From JBAYNW01 sp041678605 (GTDB lineage Bacteria > Cyanobacteriota > Vampirovibrionia > Gastranaerophilales > Gastranaerophilaceae): DNA of 30,091 bases. Below, piece by piece: positions 7,833 to 15,966 of the stretch. A program made the position numbers and the translations under genes. Position 1 is the stretch's first letter. Each line of letters opens with the position of its first letter. Where the stretch lies: positions 1-30,091 of the forward strand of contig JBAYNW010000018.1 in assembly GCA_041678605.1 (NCBI GenBank). Reading direction: 5' to 3'. The notes below the pieces were generated by a model that was not told where the DNA came from, did no database searches, and saw only the letters and a list, made by a program, of their open reading frames with translations.

Positions 7833-9062
7833 CTAATTCAACCCTGTCGGGCCGGTTGCGTTTATATGTTTTTTATATTGTTTAACAGCTGTAACTTCCT
7901 CTTTTTTTATTTCTTTCAGATTTTTTTTCAAGGTTTGTTTCTTTTGCTTTTTATCCAATTTTTTTTCGTGTTTTACCGCCTTTTTGTCTTTTTTAATAAC
8001 TTTGTCCTGCTTTTTTTCTTCAGAGCGAACCACCTTGGGTTCCACTACACCGGATTGAACCAGCTTAAAACCGTTTACGCTGACTTCTGCCTTTGCGTCA
8101 AACAAAGAAAGAAGCATGGTTCTTTCGCCTTTGTAATCTACGCTCCAGTTCCCCAAAAATTTTGGTGCCTTGCCCGTATATCCGTAAGCCGAAACGACAA
8201 TTCTTTCGGGGTCGTTTGCATCAAACCCCAATGGCGTGATATCCCAGCGTTTTTCGTCAAGCACCAGCCCTTCTTGATTTTTCCAGTAATATCTTATGGC
8301 GTCACGGACTTCAAACAAATTTTTGGCTTGCTTTGTATTAAAATCATAAACCCACAAATTTGTTTTCCAAATTCCGTCGTTAACATTTCCTATTTTTTCT
8401 TTCGCAACCAATTTTGAACCGTCGGGCGAAAAATCAATCGGGGTCATTGTTCTAAAAGTAAATTTTTCGCTGATTTCTTTTGGGGTAGACAAAATCGGCT
8501 CGGGAATTTTTTTGACCACATTTGCCCTTGAAATTCTGTCTACATCCGAAAGTGTTTTGTCAAGCGGAATTACAAACAAATCTCCCGCGGTGCATTGGTT
8601 GCAAACATAATAATAAACTACAGGATAAACCAGAATATCTTTATTCGGGGAGGTAATCGCTCCGCCGTTTACCTGTCTGTCGAATTTAAAACGCCTTTGA
8701 AGGAGCAGTTCTGCAGACCCCGGCGGGTCATTGTAACGTACCAGCTTGTAAGTCGGCTGAGGAATATATTTCATTTTAATATCTTTGGGTGCTTTATATT
8801 CCGGAACCACCCTATCGGCATTTGTAACATCTTTGGATAAATTTTCATATTCCTCGGTTGTCATAAACCCGGATTGAGGCAAAAGACTCCTTTTATATTT
8901 TTCAATTTCAAGAGTTTTCAAAACTTTCCGCTGATATTTGTATTCGCCCTCAGGAGTGCTGACTTTTGCTCTCTGGGCAAATGAAGGGTTATAAGAAAAA
9001 ATTTGGCAAATTAATATTGCCAAAAAAGCTTTTATAAAAAAACTTTTCTCCTCACTTCTCAT
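7833..9062 (-). CDS. Secreted protein with lysine-rich C-terminus, function unknown
   Basis: 409-aa protein with a Sec signal peptide (AFLAILICQIFSYNPSFA, cleavage near residue 30). The central region has beta-propeller-like fragments such as DFSPDGSKLVAKE and LWVYDFNTKQ, reminiscent of TolB/WD-type blades; this is a weak resemblance. A CNQC motif sits mid-protein. Residues about 345-400 are extremely Lys-rich and probably disordered or coiled, possibly binding nucleic acid, acidic polymer or the cell wall. Its ribosome-binding site (AGAGGTG), ATG and first codons are all units of a heptad array. It sits 13 bp after the response regulator and 10 bp before the helicase, so it appears to be in that operon. 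I cannot assign a function. Confidence 0.8.
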   Translation of the reverse strand: MRSEEKSFFIKAFLAILICQIFSYNPSFAQRAKVSTPEGEYKYQRKVLKTLEIEKYKRSLLPQSGFMTTEEYENLSKDVTNADRVVPEYKAPKDIKMKYIPQPTYKLVRYNDPPGSAELLLQRRFKFDRQVNGGAITSPNKDILVYPVVYYYVCNQCTAGDLFVIPLDKTLSDVDRISRANVVKKIPEPILSTPKEISEKFTFRTMTPIDFSPDGSKLVAKEKIGNVNDGIWKTNLWVYDFNTKQAKNLFEVRDAIRYYWKNQEGLVLDEKRWDITPLGFDANDPERIVVSAYGYTGKAPKFLGNWSVDYKGERTMLLSLFDAKAEVSVNGFKLVQSGVVEPKVVRSEEKKQDKVIKKDKKAVKHEKKLDKKQKKQTLKKNLKEIKKEEVTAVKQYKKHINATGPTGLN

Positions 9063-9080
9063 TTTTCACCTCTCACTAAA
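9046..9080. repeat. Heptad array carrying a start codon
   Basis: Five 7-nt units, TTCTCCT then CACTTCT, CATTTTT, CACCTCT, CACTAAA. On the minus strand these contain the response-regulator stop, the Shine-Dalgarno AGAGGTG and the ATG of the secreted protein. Confidence 0.65.
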
Positions 9081-9747
9081 CAAGTCCCTCTTTCATTGCC
9101 ATAATGGCCGCTTTCGTTCTATCATCAACGTATAATTTTTGTAAAATACTGTGAACATGGGCTTTCGCAGTGGCTCTTGTTATAAAGAGCCTGTCGGCGA
9201 TTTGCGGATTTGAAAGCCCCTCAACAATCAACGCCAAAACTTCCATTTCCCGTTCGGTCAATCCGTAAGCATTTCTGCCGGCCTTGTAATTAATTTCGCC
9301 GGTCGGTGTAGAGATTGAATTATTTTTTCGGATATTCGACAAAACCAGTTTTGCTATTGCCGGATCAATCCATGCAATACCTTCGCTTACCGCCCTAATT
9401 GCAGCGGTTGTCTGCTCAGGACTTGAGCCTTTCATAATATAACCGTCTGCACCCGCCTTAAAACTCGCAAAAACATCGTCTTCACTGTCGCGTGACGTGA
9501 AAATCAAAACTTTGGTTTCTAATCCCTGTTCTTTAATTCTTCTGGTAGCCTCAATTCCGTCAATGTTGGGCAAACCGATATCCATTAACACAACATTCGG
9601 GGATAATTCTTGAGCCATTTCGACCCCTGAAATTCCATCCTCAGCCTCACCGATAAGCTCAATTCCATCAGCCTTTTCAAGCACAAGAGAAAGTCCCATC
9701 CTTGTCATTGTGTGGTCTTCTACAAGTAGTACTGTTATATTGTTCAT
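9076..9747 (-). CDS. NarL/FixJ-family response regulator
   Basis: 223-aa two-component response regulator. The receiver domain (residues 3-120) has the acidic pair E10/D11, phospho-acceptor D56 in VVLMDIGLP, the switch residue region IFTS and K105 in YIMKG. A LuxR-type helix-turn-helix covers about 158-220 (GLTEREMEVLALIVEGLSNP). The upstream AAAAGGAG supports the ATG. It is 64 bp downstream of a hybrid sensor kinase on the same strand, its likely partner. The intergenic gap holds an inverted pair of octad arrays. Target genes are not evident, but the genes following in the operon encode a secreted protein and a recombination helicase/nuclease. Confidence 0.93.
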   Translation of the reverse strand: MNNITVLLVEDHTMTRMGLSLVLEKADGIELIGEAEDGISGVEMAQELSPNVVLMDIGLPNIDGIEATRRIKEQGLETKVLIFTSRDSEDDVFASFKAGADGYIMKGSSPEQTTAAIRAVSEGIAWIDPAIAKLVLSNIRKNNSISTPTGEINYKAGRNAYGLTEREMEVLALIVEGLSNPQIADRLFITRATAKAHVHSILQKLYVDDRTKAAIMAMKEGLV

Positions 9748-9762
9748 TGTTGCTCCTTTTTT

Positions 9763-9838
9763 GGGTGAACAGGTTATAGGGTGAAAGGTTAATCAGTTAA
9801 AGCCCAACCATTCACCTTATCACCTTATCACCTACTCT
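9763..9838. repeat. Inverted pair of octad arrays between kinase and regulator
   Basis: Five octads on one strand (GGGTGAAC, AGGTTATA, GGGTGAAA, GGTTAATC, AGTTAAAG) occupy 9763-9802. Octads of the CCTTATCA type on the other strand run to 9838. GGGTGAAAGG and the TTCACC units can pair. The right-hand array encodes the last residues (GDKVIR) and the TGA stop of the sensor kinase. Confidence 0.75.
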
Positions 9839-11368
9839 TACCCCTGTTAACAGAAACGAAAACTCGCTCCCCTTATTTACCTTGCTTTCCAGCCAAATTT
9901 TTCCGCCGTGTGCTTCTATTATCTGTCTTGACAAATACAAGCCCAAACCCGTTCCTGTTGAGCGTTTTTTGCTTGTACCCTGTGAAAAACGTTTGAACAA
10001 GTGAGGGATATCCTCTGCCGGAATTCCGTTTCCGTTGTCGGCAACTGAAAAAATCACGTCGCCTGCTTGTTCTTTGACCTCAATATCTATTTTGCCGCCT
10101 AAATTTGTATAATTAATTGCATTCCCGCATAAGTTTGTTATGACCCGCCTGATTTCGCCTCTGTCCGCATTTATTGTTAAATCGTCTCCGAAGTCAAATT
10201 TCAAACTAAACTCAATGTTTTTGTTTTTTGCCAGAGGTTCCAATTCCTTAAAACATTGAGTAATTAGGTCTTTCAGCAAAAAATTTGTTTTGCATAAATT
10301 CAGTTTGCCGGCCTCATACTTGTAGACTTCCAAAAGTGCATTTACAAGCCCCAGCAAATCTTCATTGCTTTTTTGCATTGTGGACAAAAGTACCTTTTGT
10401 TTTTCCTCAAGCTTGCCCAAAGAGCCATCCAGAAAAAATTTTAAGGTTTGGATTGCGGCTAAAAGCGGAGTCCTCAAATCATGGGTCAAGGTAGCAACAA
10501 AATCATCACGAAGCCGTTCCATCTCTTTTTGAACCCTGATATCTCTTATAACCCCGACAAATTTTTTCACTTTTTCGGTTTCGTCCGGAATAATTGTCGC
10601 AAAACTTATCTCAACGGGAATTTTTTTGTCCCTGAGCGAATTTAAAATGTAACAATCTCTCAAAAATACTTCTGATTTTTCTTTTAATGCCTCTTTAAAA
10701 TCCTTTTTATTCTCGCAATGAGTAATATTAGAAAAATTCATGCTCTTAAGCGTTGATTCGCACAGCCCCACAAAATTCTCGCAAGCCGGATTTGCCTGCT
10801 CAATATATCCGTTTTCATCAATAATTATAATTCCGTCCGCACAATAGTTAATAATTCCCGACAATTTCGAATTAGCCATTACTAAATCAGCTGTCTTTTG
10901 TGCAACAATTTCTTCCAAACCGTGTGAGTATTTTTCTAACTGGGATTTTGCGATTTCAAGTTCACCGATTTTTTCTCTCAATTGGCTTAAAAGATAACTT
11001 CTTTCGACCCCGTTTTTGATATTCATAATCAAATCGTCGTTGTCCCATGGCTTTTCAATATATTTGTAAAGTCCGATTTCGTTAATCGCCCTTATTGCGT
11101 TTTCCTTGTCCGCATAGCCCGTGAGCAAAATCATGCTGACCTCGGGATAAAACTCTTTTGCTATAGAAAGAAACTCAAAACCGTTCATATCCGGCATTAA
11201 AAAATCGGAAAGGATTAAATCGGGTTTTTCTATTTTCAAAAATTCAACCGCCTCTTTAGGGTCGTTGAAATAATGGGCATCAGAAAATCCCTCTATTTTA
11301 AAAAGGGTCTTTAATGTAGATGTAACTATTTTGTCATCATCAACAACGAGAATTTTGCTTGATTTCAT
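9812..11368 (-). CDS. Receiver-PAS hybrid sensor histidine kinase
   Basis: 518-aa cytoplasmic hybrid kinase with no membrane segment. It has an N-terminal receiver domain (residues 5-120, D55 in LILSDFLMPD), then a coiled coil (about 122-165), a PAS domain (about 166-285), HisKA with H296 (VATLTHDLRTP), and HATPase_c with N-box NLCGNAINY (412-420), DNGNGIP and GTGLGLYLS. I start at the ATG at 11368, preceded by GGGGA. An ATG 33 bases upstream lies on top of a TATGAT -10 candidate and has no ribosome-binding site. The tail GVRVGDKVIR and the stop codon are encoded by octad repeats. A receiver domain at the N-terminus suggests input from another kinase rather than from a membrane sensor. The NarL-type regulator next door is the likely output. 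Confidence 0.92.
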   Translation of the reverse strand: MKSSKILVVDDDKIVTSTLKTLFKIEGFSDAHYFNDPKEAVEFLKIEKPDLILSDFLMPDMNGFEFLSIAKEFYPEVSMILLTGYADKENAIRAINEIGLYKYIEKPWDNDDLIMNIKNGVERSYLLSQLREKIGELEIAKSQLEKYSHGLEEIVAQKTADLVMANSKLSGIINYCADGIIIIDENGYIEQANPACENFVGLCESTLKSMNFSNITHCENKKDFKEALKEKSEVFLRDCYILNSLRDKKIPVEISFATIIPDETEKVKKFVGVIRDIRVQKEMERLRDDFVATLTHDLRTPLLAAIQTLKFFLDGSLGKLEEKQKVLLSTMQKSNEDLLGLVNALLEVYKYEAGKLNLCKTNFLLKDLITQCFKELEPLAKNKNIEFSLKFDFGDDLTINADRGEIRRVITNLCGNAINYTNLGGKIDIEVKEQAGDVIFSVADNGNGIPAEDIPHLFKRFSQGTSKKRSTGTGLGLYLSRQIIEAHGGKIWLESKVNKGSEFSFLLTGVRVGDKVIR

Positions 11369-11467
11369 ACTATCCCCATCAATTTTGGTACAATTTATCA
11401 TATCTGATTACTAATAGTTTAACTCATTTTACAATATAGGACAAGTTTTTAACAATCTCGCAACAAA

Positions 11468-11495
11468 GTGAAAAGTGAGAGGTGAGATGTGGCTT
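11468..11495. repeat. Heptad array fragment
   Basis: Four 7-nt units, GTGAAAA, GTGAGAG, GTGAGAT and GTGGCTT, in the gap between the LapA-like gene and the kinase. They are the same class as the reverse complement of the units at 28566-28593. Confidence 0.55.
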
Positions 11496-11522
11496 AATCC
11501 TCCGCTTGATTCCTCTTTCCTA

Positions 11523-11855
11523 TTACTTATTTTCCAACGCGAATTTTAGGGCTTTTTCAAGTACTTCAATTTTTGCTTCTAAAACTTCCACTTTTGAACT
11601 GTCTTCGGTTGATTGAACAGAAGTTTTTTCCAATTTTCTTTGGTATTCTTTCAATTTTTTTCGGGAAGAAAGGTAAAAAGAGCTTGCCCAGAATGTTCCG
11701 GTCAAAATGCCCGCAACGAAGAATGTTAGAATTGCTGTATGTATTTTATTTACACTCCAAATCGTAAAATTTGACACGATTTGAGGGTTTAAGGCCGCAA
11801 GAAAAATAACCGCAACTACCATCAAAATTGAAATAATGTTAAAAACAATTTTCAT
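11523..11855 (-). CDS. LapA-domain (DUF1049) membrane protein
   Basis: 110-aa inner-membrane protein with the LapA layout. There are two transmembrane helices (about residues 5-24 and 42-62) separated by an Asn-rich turn (LNPQIVSNFTIWSV), then a coiled coil (about 66-108) rich in Lys and Glu. In E. coli LapA acts with LapB in controlling lipopolysaccharide synthesis, but many bacteria have LapA-domain proteins without that partner and no LapB is seen here. AAAGGGGAT supports the start. It follows the damaged restriction gene by 20 bp, so it may share its transcript. Confidence 0.82.
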   Translation of the reverse strand: MKIVFNIISILMVVAVIFLAALNPQIVSNFTIWSVNKIHTAILTFFVAGILTGTFWASSFYLSSRKKLKEYQRKLEKTSVQSTEDSSKVEVLEAKIEVLEKALKFALENK

Positions 11856-11875
11856 ATAAAATCCCCTTTCCTCAT

Positions 11876-12509
11876 TTAATTTACCTGATTTTGGAATAAT
11901 AATGCGGGATTAATCTTAAATTGAAGCATATTCGCCGTTGGCCGACCATTATCTCCACCTTTTCTTTGCATTGTTATTTCTCCAATTTTTAAACTTCCTT
12001 GAGTTGTTATTTTTATTTTGCCGTTTGCGAAAACATTCATAACATGATTTATTGATTTCAGCACCCATTTTGTCTGATTATTTGAAGTTAATGCTACTAG
12101 CATCCAATCTGCGGAAAATTCTCCTCTGCCCTTTAGAATATCAGAAACAACTAAAAATTTGTTCAACTTCTTTAGGTATGTCCCACATTTCAACATATTT
12201 GTCCACCCATCTTTTGTCTACTTGATTAAATCCTTGAGGATTAGAAACAAGCTTGATTGAAAGATTTTGCAAATTAATTGCATCTTTAAAATAAATTGTA
12301 ACTTGGATTTGTACGTCAGTTTTAAATCCGTGTAATTTTAATGCCACAATCTTCTCTATCTCACTTATTTTATATCCCATTATTTCAAGCCAAGATTGAG
12401 CATTTTCATCATGTTGGTAGTTATTAAATTTTCTGACGACATCATCCTCGTTGCGGAAGCCGTCTTTAGCTGTTTTGGAGCCTAATTCAATTAGTTTGTT
12501 TTTATCCAT
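11876..12509 (-). pseudogene. Type II restriction endonuclease, frameshifted
   Basis: Two overlapping open frames encode the two halves of what reads as one restriction enzyme. The upstream half (12509 to 12141) begins MDKNKLIELGSKTAKDGFRN and includes KLVSNPQGFNQVDKRWVDKY. The downstream half (frame ending at 11876) has LVVSDILKGRGEFSADWMLV, WVLKSI and GEITMQRKGGDNGR. The frame changes between 12141 and 12165; a single +1 shift would join EVEQI to FLVVSD. From memory of similar enzymes, about 45 residues that normally lie between these blocks are also missing, which would mean a deletion as well. It lies 2 bp after the methyltransferase, so the pair is a restriction-modification system with a dead restriction arm. 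I cannot name the recognition site. Confidence 0.75.
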
Positions 12510-12511
12510 AT

Positions 12512-13486
12512 TTAACTCACATGTTCTAACAATTGTTTGGAAATCTGTTCTATTACGTTTACAGTCATAGCATTCCCCGCCTGTTTGAGGATTGTGCCTT
12601 CTTCAAGTTTCCCATCAAGTCTGCGAACCAGATTTTCGGGAATGCCCTGTAACATTAAGGCTTCCCCTCCGGATAATTTTTTGAATTTATTGTCTTTTAC
12701 GTACAAAATACCATGTCTGCCCGTTCTTAGCGTTGGTATTTTATTTTTATATAGCCTTAAATCTGACTGCCTTGTGTCTAAAACAAGGCAATCTTGTTTC
12801 AGTAAATCCTCAATACTAAATCTACCTTTATTATATTTATTATTTAAATACTTTAAAAATGTTTTGTAAGTTTGTTTTTTTTCGTCAAGAATGTTTTTAT
12901 TGCTTGAGCTTAAAAATCTTGTTATATCTACAGTTTTGCTACTAATCGGGCATTTAAATTTAAATTTACCCTGTGGCAAATCTTTCCTGACTCCGATAAA
13001 ATAAATTCGTTCCCTCATCTGAGGAACGCCATAATCAATGCTGTTTAAAACTTCATAAGAAACATTATAACCGACATCATCTAAATCTTTTAATATGGTT
13101 TTTAGCGTTTGCCCCTTGTTATGATTGATTAAACCTTTAACATTTTCCAAAACAAAATAAGGTATATTTTTTTCTTTCAATATTTTTATAAGCGAGTAAA
13201 TTATTCTTCCTCGAGCATCATCAAAACCCTTTCTCTGCCCGACTACAGAAAATGTTTGACATGGAAAACCTGCTATCATTAAGTCAAAATCAGGTAGCTC
13301 AGATGGTGAAATTTTTGTTAAATCTCCGTAATTTTCTTCATTATTGCCAAAAAATTGCCGATATGTTATTTCTGCATTCTTGTCGATTTCACTAAATGCA
13401 ACACAACTCAGGCCTGCATTTTCCAACCCAAGCCTGCCTGCACCAATTCCCGCACAAAAATCCATAAATTTAAGCTTTTTGGTCAT
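12512..13486 (-). CDS. DNA (cytosine-5) methyltransferase
   Basis: 324-aa C5-methyltransferase of a type II restriction-modification system. Motif I is FMDFCAGIGAGRLGLENAG, motif IV GFPCQTFSV with the catalytic Cys, motif VI ENVKGL, motif VIII QMRERIYFIG, and motifs IX-X LQGIPENLV and KQAGNAMTVNV. The target-recognition region lies between about residues 185 and 270. The start is the ATG at 13486, four bases after the rluD stop and preceded by AGGGAT; a TTG one codon earlier is a less likely start. All catalytic motifs are intact, so I infer the enzyme still methylates the genome even though its restriction partner is broken. It appears inserted into an lspA-rluD housekeeping operon. Confidence 0.94.
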   Translation of the reverse strand: MTKKLKFMDFCAGIGAGRLGLENAGLSCVAFSEIDKNAEITYRQFFGNNEENYGDLTKISPSELPDFDLMIAGFPCQTFSVVGQRKGFDDARGRIIYSLIKILKEKNIPYFVLENVKGLINHNKGQTLKTILKDLDDVGYNVSYEVLNSIDYGVPQMRERIYFIGVRKDLPQGKFKFKCPISSKTVDITRFLSSSNKNILDEKKQTYKTFLKYLNNKYNKGRFSIEDLLKQDCLVLDTRQSDLRLYKNKIPTLRTGRHGILYVKDNKFKKLSGGEALMLQGIPENLVRRLDGKLEEGTILKQAGNAMTVNVIEQISKQLLEHVS

Positions 13487-13489
13487 CAA

Positions 13490-14461
13490 TCATCCCTGTC
13501 CCCTACCTCGCAGGTAAGTCAGAACCTTTTTGATTTTTTCATCAGGTTCAATTTCAAGCTCAATTATATCATTAGAAAACGGTTTTGTAAATGAAATTTT
13601 GTAAGCCTGTAAAACTTGCTCCTGCGTTTTTACTTTGAAATTCCCGCCGCCATAAAGCGTATCGTTTAAAATAGGATGTTTCATATAACTCAAATGCACC
13701 CTGATTTGGTGCGTACGGCCGGTCTTCAAATCAAGCTCCAGATAAGTACAATCCTTAAATCGCTCCAGAACTTTAAAATCGGTCACGCTCGGCTTTCCAC
13801 CTTCTACAACCGCCATTTTGTGGGGCTGTTTCGGGTGCCGGCCGATTGGCAAATTTATTGTGCCAAAATCTTCCTTGAATACACCCTTTACAATTGCCAA
13901 ATATTTTTTAATTAAAGTTCTGGAGTTGCTCGCACCTTTGTCCTCCCCCTCAATCAAGACAGGTATTTTGGGCTTAAATTGTTCGGCCAGAAATTCATGC
14001 GTTTCGTTGTTTTTTGCCACCATCAAAAGCCCCGAGGTGTTTCTGTCAAGCCGGTGGACAATCCCTCGTCTGAAATATCCGTTAATATCGGATAGATTTT
14101 CCCCATACTTGTATAAAAGTGCATTCACAAGAGTGTTTTCAAACTCAATTTCGCTCGGGTGGGTAAGCATGCCAGACGGCTTGTTCACAACAAGCATATT
14201 TTCATCTTCATAAACTATATCAAGCCGAATGTTTTGAGGGGAAATAATTTTTTCTTCTTTTTCTACAAGTTCAACTTCAATTTTATCACCGATTTTAACT
14301 TTATAGGAGGATTTTTTGATTTTTCCGTTAATTAAGATTTTGCCGTTTTTAATCATTTCCTGAAAATGCGACCTTGAAAAGTCATCAAAAAGCTCCGACA
14401 AATAATTGTCAAGCCTCGTATTCTCATCGTTTTCATCTGTTATAAACCAGTAATTATTCAT
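13490..14461 (-). CDS. rluD: 23S rRNA pseudouridine synthase, RluD family, with a small insertion
   Basis: 323-aa RluA/RluD-type enzyme. An N-terminal S4 RNA-binding domain (about residues 14-70) is followed by the catalytic domain with D139 in HRLDRNTSG, then LDLKTGRTHQIRVHL and HPILNDTLYGG. It isomerises uridines in large-subunit rRNA; the exact site is inferred from the family. Residues about 163-183 (PKIPVLIEGEDKGASNSRTL), between QF and IKKYLAIV, are absent from typical family members and look like a translated insertion at 13913-13975. Its start overlaps the lspA stop by 4 bp (ATGA), and its stop is four bases before the methyltransferase, so all are probably co-transcribed. lspA-rluD is a common pairing. 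Confidence 0.93.
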   Translation of the reverse strand: MNNYWFITDENDENTRLDNYLSELFDDFSRSHFQEMIKNGKILINGKIKKSSYKVKIGDKIEVELVEKEEKIISPQNIRLDIVYEDENMLVVNKPSGMLTHPSEIEFENTLVNALLYKYGENLSDINGYFRRGIVHRLDRNTSGLLMVAKNNETHEFLAEQFKPKIPVLIEGEDKGASNSRTLIKKYLAIVKGVFKEDFGTINLPIGRHPKQPHKMAVVEGGKPSVTDFKVLERFKDCTYLELDLKTGRTHQIRVHLSYMKHPILNDTLYGGGNFKVKTQEQVLQAYKISFTKPFSNDIIELEIEPDEKIKKVLTYLRGRGQG

Positions 14462-14931
14462 AATATCTTAATCGGTTTTTTCGTTAGTAATATTAGAATT
14501 ATTATACCTAAAACACCAATATTTATGAAAATGTCCGAAAGGTTAAAAATAGGGAAATTGATAAATACCAAATCAAAAAAATCTCTGACGTGGCCAAAGA
14601 AAAGCCGTTCATACAAATTCCCGAATATTCCGGATGCAAGCAGGGACAGGAAAAAAATCACTTTCGGCTGCACGGTTTCAAGGTGTTTCACTATGTAATA
14701 AAAAATTGCCAGAAGTGCAATAACAGACAAAATTATCAAAAATTTTGTCGAATTTTGCATTATGCTGAACGCCGCACCTGTGTTTTCAATGTAAACTATA
14801 TTGATTAATGAATTCGAAAAATGCCAGCCTTGCAGCAATTTATGGGAAATTATGTTAGAAAGATAAAAATTTACGCCTGCGAAAAGAAAAAACGTTAACA
14901 AAAAGAACAAAAACTTATTTGGCTTTTTCAT
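14458..14931 (-). CDS. lspA: Signal peptidase II (prolipoprotein)
   Basis: 157-aa inner-membrane aspartic protease that removes lipoprotein signal peptides. Four hydrophobic segments are visible. NTGAAFS (residues 50-56), GNLYERLFFGHVRDFFD with catalytic D117, and FNLSDIFIN with D133 mark the active site. The usual N-terminal D-x-x-TK is replaced by NFYLSNIISHK, a mild deviation also seen in divergent LspA. I chose the ATG at 14931, with AAGG nine bases upstream; a TTG three codons earlier is possible. It overlaps the preceding gene by 17 bp and rluD by 4 bp, so it is translationally coupled. Confidence 0.93.
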   Translation of the reverse strand: MKKPNKFLFFLLTFFLFAGVNFYLSNIISHKLLQGWHFSNSLINIVYIENTGAAFSIMQNSTKFLIILSVIALLAIFYYIVKHLETVQPKVIFFLSLLASGIFGNLYERLFFGHVRDFFDLVFINFPIFNLSDIFINIGVLGIIILILLTKKPIKIL

Positions 14932-15832
14932 CTTTTGCAACCTTTACAAACTCATTTTTTGGAATAACGTTAACCCTTGACATTACAAAACCAACGCCCG
15001 TTACATAAATCTTAATCTCTGTTCCTTTGTTGATTTCAGCCTTTGTTATTCCAAAAGATGCCACTGCGTACTCATTTATGTTCTTGTTGTTAGATATAAA
15101 AACTCTTTCCAAAACGCCATCTTCGGGAAGCTTTCTGAAAACTTCTTCCGCAATTCTTTGGGGGTAAGTTATATTTTCCCTTCCGAGGGAAGCTATTATG
15201 AGGCTGTCTTTCGGACATTCCAGATTTAAAGAGGCAGTATATTCAGTGTCCGCAGGCATTTGACATGGTGCGGTTAAGTTTACTTCAATATTTTTTGCGG
15301 AGCCGTATCTCAGGGATGTTTTTTCAAAGATTATGGAATCTGAGGTTATCAGCCACTCACCATTAACTTTTTCAAGATAATAAACGCTGTTTGAAATGCT
15401 TTCCAAAAGCCCCTTTTCGTTAACAATCCCTGATTTTGTATTTGTTGTGGCTATTGCATATTCATTAACCTGTGCAACTGCCGCATTTGAGTTAATTTCT
15501 ATGTTTCTGATGTCTATTTTGTATTTTATATCAGGGTAGCTTTCCCAGGTTTTTTTAACCAAATCAAAGTATATTTCCTTATTAAGTCCGTCGGCGTTTG
15601 AGTAATTGTCTGCGTATATGGATTTTAAACCTTCAATATTATAGCTGTTGGCATATTTAAGGTGCATATATAAAGTTCTTTTTACTTCCTCGCACGGGCT
15701 TATAAAAGCGGATTGCGGTGCAGGGCGGTCAAAAAACCCTTTTTTCGCCAACAGAGCAATATTATCTCCCTCGGCGTAGCTTTTGGGGCAGATAATTAAA
15801 AGCACGGTTAAAATTAAAATCAGTTTTTTCAT
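14915..15832 (-). CDS. Exported protein with an NTF2-like region
   Basis: 305-aa protein starting MKKLILILTVLLIICPKSYA, a clear Sec signal peptide. I chose the ATG at 15832, with AGGA eight bases upstream; a frame extending to 15889 adds a non-signal-like basic stretch. Residues about 45-170 resemble the SnoaL/NTF2-like fold of calcium/calmodulin-kinase-type association domains (LKYANSYNIEGLKSIYADNY, then VNGEWLITSD). This is a pattern judgement. The C-terminal part is beta-rich (EVNLTAPCQMP, IKIYVTGVGFVMSRVNVIP) and unassigned. It is the first gene of the lspA operon, and its 3' end overlaps lspA. Function is unknown; it may act in the periplasm or at the envelope. Confidence 0.75.
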   Translation of the reverse strand: MKKLILILTVLLIICPKSYAEGDNIALLAKKGFFDRPAPQSAFISPCEEVKRTLYMHLKYANSYNIEGLKSIYADNYSNADGLNKEIYFDLVKKTWESYPDIKYKIDIRNIEINSNAAVAQVNEYAIATTNTKSGIVNEKGLLESISNSVYYLEKVNGEWLITSDSIIFEKTSLRYGSAKNIEVNLTAPCQMPADTEYTASLNLECPKDSLIIASLGRENITYPQRIAEEVFRKLPEDGVLERVFISNNKNINEYAVASFGITKAEINKGTEIKIYVTGVGFVMSRVNVIPKNEFVKVAKDEKAK

Positions 15833-15966
15833 AAAAAATTCCTGTTGCCGATGGCTGTCTTTGAAAATATTTGTCCTATCTCTCTTCATAAAAAGTATAC
15901 CCTAAAAACCAAATTTAATTCAATAGTTTATAAAGAGTAAATTTGATTGTTTCACATTCAAATTTA

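Noticed and set aside
12141..12196. Programmed ribosomal frameshift in the restriction enzyme
   Set aside because: The needed shift is +1, no fitting slippery site lies in the zero frame at the overlap, and conserved sequence appears to be missing as well. A decay event is simpler.
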